This document shows, piece after piece, positions 61,494 to 64,000 of a stretch of 64,000 nucleotides of DNA; position 1 is the stretch's first letter, and every line of letters begins with the position of its first letter. The notes under the pieces are model-generated. The model did no database searches. It worked only from the letters and a program-made list of their open reading frames with translations, and was not told where the DNA came from. Both the position numbers and the translations under genes were made by a program. Origin of the DNA: Acidimicrobiales bacterium. Lineage in GTDB: Bacteria > Actinomycetota > Acidimicrobiia > Acidimicrobiales > SHLQ01. The stretch covers positions 62,001 to 126,000 of the forward strand of contig JAHDCX010000014.1 of NCBI GenBank assembly GCA_020629635.1. The letters run 5' to 3'.

Positions 61494-62185
61494 CCACGTT
61501 CGACCTCGCATCCACGACGCTGCGCGAGCTCAACTCGGCGTTGCATGCGGCAAGCGACGGGACGTTCACCATCGTCAATCCCCAGGGCGCCCACGCCGTT
61601 GCGGCGGGTATCGACTCGCCGATCGACGTCACCGTTCGTGGGTCGGTCGGATACTACTGCGCTGGCATGCACCAGCAGGGCACAGTTCGGATCGAGGGCA
61701 ATGCGAGCACGGGTTTGGCCGAGAACATGATGTCGGGGCGAGTGCACATCACCGGCAATGCCACCATGTCGGCAGGCGCCACGGCCCACGGTGGCCTGTT
61801 GGTGATCGAGGGCAATGCGGGGTCTCGTTGCGGCATCTCGATGAAGGGCGTCGACATCGTCGTGGGCGGCAACGTCGGGCACATGAGCGGGTTCATGGCC
61901 CAGGCCGGCAACCTCGTCGTGCTGGGCGATGCCGCCGGTGACCTCGGCGACTCGATCTACGAGGCGGAGATCTTCGTTCGGGGCTCCGTCGAGTCCCTCG
62001 GTGCGGATTGCATCGAAAAGGATGTCGAGGCTGAGCACCTCGCAACACTCGAGCGGTTGATCGGCGAGAGCGGCCTCGACGCCGACCCCGCAGAGTTTCG
62101 CCGATACGGCTCGGCGCGAACCCTCTACAACTTCGCGGTCGACGACATCGATGCCGAGCTCGCTGCTGCTGGAGGTGCGTCGTGA
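61490..62185 (+). CDS. GXGXG-motif protein, GlxC/MgsB type
   Basis: A 231-residue single-domain homologue of the C-terminal GXGXG beta-helix of glutamate synthase. The regular turns are visible as repeated short strands with Gly-Asn: RIEGNAST, HITGNATM, VIEGNAGS, VVGGNVGH and VVLGDAAG. In GlxBCD and MgsABC complexes it is a separate structural subunit. It overlaps both neighbours by four bases (ATGA, then GTGA), so subunits should be made in equal amounts. Confidence 0.9.
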   Translation: MTTFDLASTTLRELNSALHAASDGTFTIVNPQGAHAVAAGIDSPIDVTVRGSVGYYCAGMHQQGTVRIEGNASTGLAENMMSGRVHITGNATMSAGATAHGGLLVIEGNAGSRCGISMKGVDIVVGGNVGHMSGFMAQAGNLVVLGDAAGDLGDSIYEAEIFVRGSVESLGADCIEKDVEAEHLATLERLIGESGLDADPAEFRRYGSARTLYNFAVDDIDAELAAAGGAS

Positions 62186-63498
62186 CCGAACGCTGGAACC
62201 TTCGTGAGTCCTACACGTACGACCGCAACGTGATCGCCGAGATCCAACGGGCGGCCAACACGGGGATCTACCGAATCCGCGGGTGGGGAGCGAAGCGCGA
62301 GCTGCCGACGCTCGACGACCTCGTGGTGCTCGGCGCATCCATGTCTCGTTACCCGTTGGAGGGCTACCGCGAAGCGTGCGGTACCGACGTCGTGATCGGT
62401 GCGGAGACGTCGGAACGTCCGGTGCAGCTCGACATCCCGGTCACGATCGCAGGGATGAGCTTTGGCTCGCTGAGCGCGCAAGCCAAGGAGTCTCTGGGTC
62501 GTGGCGCCAACGCGGCCGGTACCTCGACGACCACCGGTGACGGCGGGATGACGCCCGAAGAGCGCGGCCATTCGAAGACGCTCGTCTACCAGTACCTGCC
62601 GTCTCGTTACGGCATGAATCCCAACGACCTGCGCAAGGCTGATGCGATCGAGGTCGTCGTCGGCCAGGGCGCCAAGCCCGGTGGCGGCGGAATGCTCATG
62701 GGGCAGAAGATCAACCAACGTGTCGCCGAGATGCGCACGCTCCCCGAAGGCATCGATCAGCGTTCGGCGTGCCGACATCCCGATTGGACCGGCCCCGATG
62801 ATCTGGAGATCAAGATCATCGAGCTCCGCGAGATCACCGATCATCAGGTGCCGGTGTACGTGAAGGTTGGGGCAGCGCGCCCGTACTACGACACGGCGCT
62901 TGCGGTGAAGGCTGGTGCCGACGCCGTTGTCGTCGACGGCATGCAGGGCGGTACCGCAGCAACGCAGGACGTGTTCATCGAACATGTCGGCATCCCGACG
63001 ATCGCCGCGATCCCGGAGTCGGTTCGAGCGCTTCAAGAGCTCGGGGTGCATCGTGGTTCGGTCAAGCTGATCGCCGCAGGTGGCATGCGTTCGGGCGCTG
63101 ATGTTGCGAAGTCGCTTGCCCTCGGCGCCGATGCGGTGTCGATCGGTACGGCGGCGCTGATTGCCATCGGCGACAACGATCCGGCGTACGAAGACGACTA
63201 CCGAGCCCTCGGAAGCTCGGCCGGGTACTGGGACGACTTTCAGGCGGGCAACGACCCGGCAGGCATCACCACCCAGGACCCGGAGCTCGCTTCACGTCTC
63301 GACCCCGAGATCGGCGGGCGTCGCCTCGCCAACTACCTGCGGGTGCTCACCCAGGAGACGCAGATCATCGCCCGAGCGTGTGGCAAGTCGCACGTGCACA
63401 ACCTCGAGCCCGAAGATCTCGCCGCCCTCACGGTCGAAGCCGCCGCGATGGCCAAGGTCCCCCTCGCCGGCACCACCTGGATTCCCGGAGTCAGCTGA
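62182..63498 (+). CDS. FMN-binding glutamate synthase domain protein, GlxD/MgsC type
   Basis: A 438-residue TIM-barrel FMN enzyme, the synthase domain of glutamate synthase as a separate subunit. Motifs are PVTIAGMSFGSLSAQAKESLGRGA, TTTGDGGMTPEE, QGAKPGGGGMLMGQKI (FMN/2-oxoglutarate site), VVVDGMQGGTAA and SVKLIAAGGMRSGADVAKSLALGADAV. Together with the two upstream subunits it matches N-methylglutamate synthase (MgsABC) or the related GlxBCD. Later steps (N-methylglutamate dehydrogenase) are not in the window, so the exact amine is open. Start GTG 62182 in a GTGA overlap. Confidence 0.9.
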   Translation: MTERWNLRESYTYDRNVIAEIQRAANTGIYRIRGWGAKRELPTLDDLVVLGASMSRYPLEGYREACGTDVVIGAETSERPVQLDIPVTIAGMSFGSLSAQAKESLGRGANAAGTSTTTGDGGMTPEERGHSKTLVYQYLPSRYGMNPNDLRKADAIEVVVGQGAKPGGGGMLMGQKINQRVAEMRTLPEGIDQRSACRHPDWTGPDDLEIKIIELREITDHQVPVYVKVGAARPYYDTALAVKAGADAVVVDGMQGGTAATQDVFIEHVGIPTIAAIPESVRALQELGVHRGSVKLIAAGGMRSGADVAKSLALGADAVSIGTAALIAIGDNDPAYEDDYRALGSSAGYWDDFQAGNDPAGITTQDPELASRLDPEIGGRRLANYLRVLTQETQIIARACGKSHVHNLEPEDLAALTVEAAAMAKVPLAGTTWIPGVS

Positions 63499-63541
63499 GC
63501 GGCTCGCTCAGGTTCTCGAGTCGTCGGATCGACAGGTCGCC

Positions 63542-64000
63542 GTGGCGAAGTTCGGAGACTGGTTCTCGGCGTTCTTTGGCGTCGGCTTCGCGGTTGCGGC
63601 CTTCATCGTGGTGCCGGTGCTGCTCCTCGCAGGATTGTTGTCTGCGCTGGGGTTGCCGCCCGCATACGGGCTACTCGTATGGGGCCTCGTGGCCTTGGCC
63701 GCGGCCGCGGTGATGGCGACCAACGTTCGCAACGAGCGAAGGCATCGGGAGCGTGTTCCCGAGGAGCTTCTCGTGGTGCGGACCGACGCATTCCTCGACG
63801 ATGCCAGCGGTGAAGACAACGTCAACGGACATCCCGGTCGGGAGCTCGCCAGTCGACTTGCCGAGTCGATCGCAGCCGAGGTCGAAGACAGCGAGCTCGA
63901 CGAGGTATGGGCTGAGGACTTCGGGTGGTGTTTCTGGGTCCGCAATCGTCGTACCGATGGGGCGTTCCGGATCTCGGTGGGGTTCGCCGGCGACGCCGAC
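63542..64000 (+). CDS. membrane protein of unknown function, partial
   Basis: 153 residues are visible; the gene runs off the right edge. GTG 63542 is the probable start. Two membrane helices (FFGVGFAVAAFIVVPVLLLAGLL and YGLLVWGLVALAAAAVMA) are followed by an Arg-rich stretch and an acidic soluble domain (LASRLAESIAAEVEDSELDEVWAEDFGWCFWVRN). The frame stays open to the window end. No family recognised; no clear -10 box or Shine-Dalgarno sequence. Confidence 0.6.
   Translation, partial: MAKFGDWFSAFFGVGFAVAAFIVVPVLLLAGLLSALGLPPAYGLLVWGLVALAAAAVMATNVRNERRHRERVPEELLVVRTDAFLDDASGEDNVNGHPGRELASRLAESIAAEVEDSELDEVWAEDFGWCFWVRNRRTDGAFRISVGFAGDAD

Overview
The window is a gene-dense piece of a high-GC actinobacterial chromosome. 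I see no mobile elements, CRISPR arrays, rRNA or tRNA genes. The gene content points to the class Acidimicrobiia (Ilumatobacter-like), although no 16S gene is present to confirm it: a MurA with Asp in place of the catalytic Cys, the GatCAB amidotransferase, a PknG-type kinase, a DUF58/MoxR/SpoIIM/RDD membrane cluster, PASTA kinase and Tat-dependent lipoproteins. Intergenic gaps are all below 170 bp.

Layout. 1-3.8 kb: a cut-off DUF1707 gene, a PLP decarboxylase, a tiny acidic lipoprotein, an SMP-30 hydrolase and a PPK2 kinase. 3.8-11.2 kb: two tandem paralogous HD-GYP membrane proteins, one carrying about eleven cadherin/Ig-like domains, both ending in a lamin-tail-like domain. 11.4-19.6 kb: a sterol-desaturase-family hydroxylase, glpX, a zinc-ribbon protein, a J-domain protein, an alpha/beta hydrolase, an L,D-transpeptidase, an MFS transporter, murA and two small membrane proteins. 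19.6-25.1 kb: a NifU-like protein, an OtsB-GH15 fusion, a rhomboid protease behind a short leader ORF, an SRPBCC protein, a thioesterase and a methyltransferase. 25.1-34.5 kb: the DUF4129/DUF4350/MoxR/DUF58 operon with SpoIIM and RDD proteins, then a cysteine desulfurase overlapping mnmA. 34.5-44.8 kb: a signalling island. One arm is a GlnX-like sensor, a PotD-like lipoprotein and a decarboxylase. The divergent arm is a helical protein, PknG, PP2C, VWA and FHA. 44.9-57.5 kb: a membrane protein, ligA, lipoproteins, a PASTA kinase, an SCP2 protein, gatCAB, a MATE exporter and an SDR. 57.5-64 kb: a 45-bp hairpin repeat, an enoyl-CoA hydratase, an XRE-cupin regulator with a glutamine-synthetase-like gene, a divergent N-methylglutamate-synthase-type operon (glutamine amidotransferase, GXGXG protein, FMN glutamate synthase), and a cut-off membrane protein.

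Gene expression. At least 22 start codons (one of them the short leader ORF before the rhomboid gene) lie 6-8 nt downstream of a TANNNT hexamer and usually lack a Shine-Dalgarno sequence. This is the arrangement expected of leaderless transcripts, and I used it to choose starts. Genes inside operons instead use 4-bp overlaps or Shine-Dalgarno sequences.

The most interesting items are the PknG/PP2C/VWA/FHA island with a polyamine-type receptor, the HD-GYP-cadherin-lamin-tail pair, the divergent promoter with a 15-bp palindrome in front of the glutamine-synthetase and N-methylglutamate-synthase genes, and two different hairpin-bearing tandem repeats.
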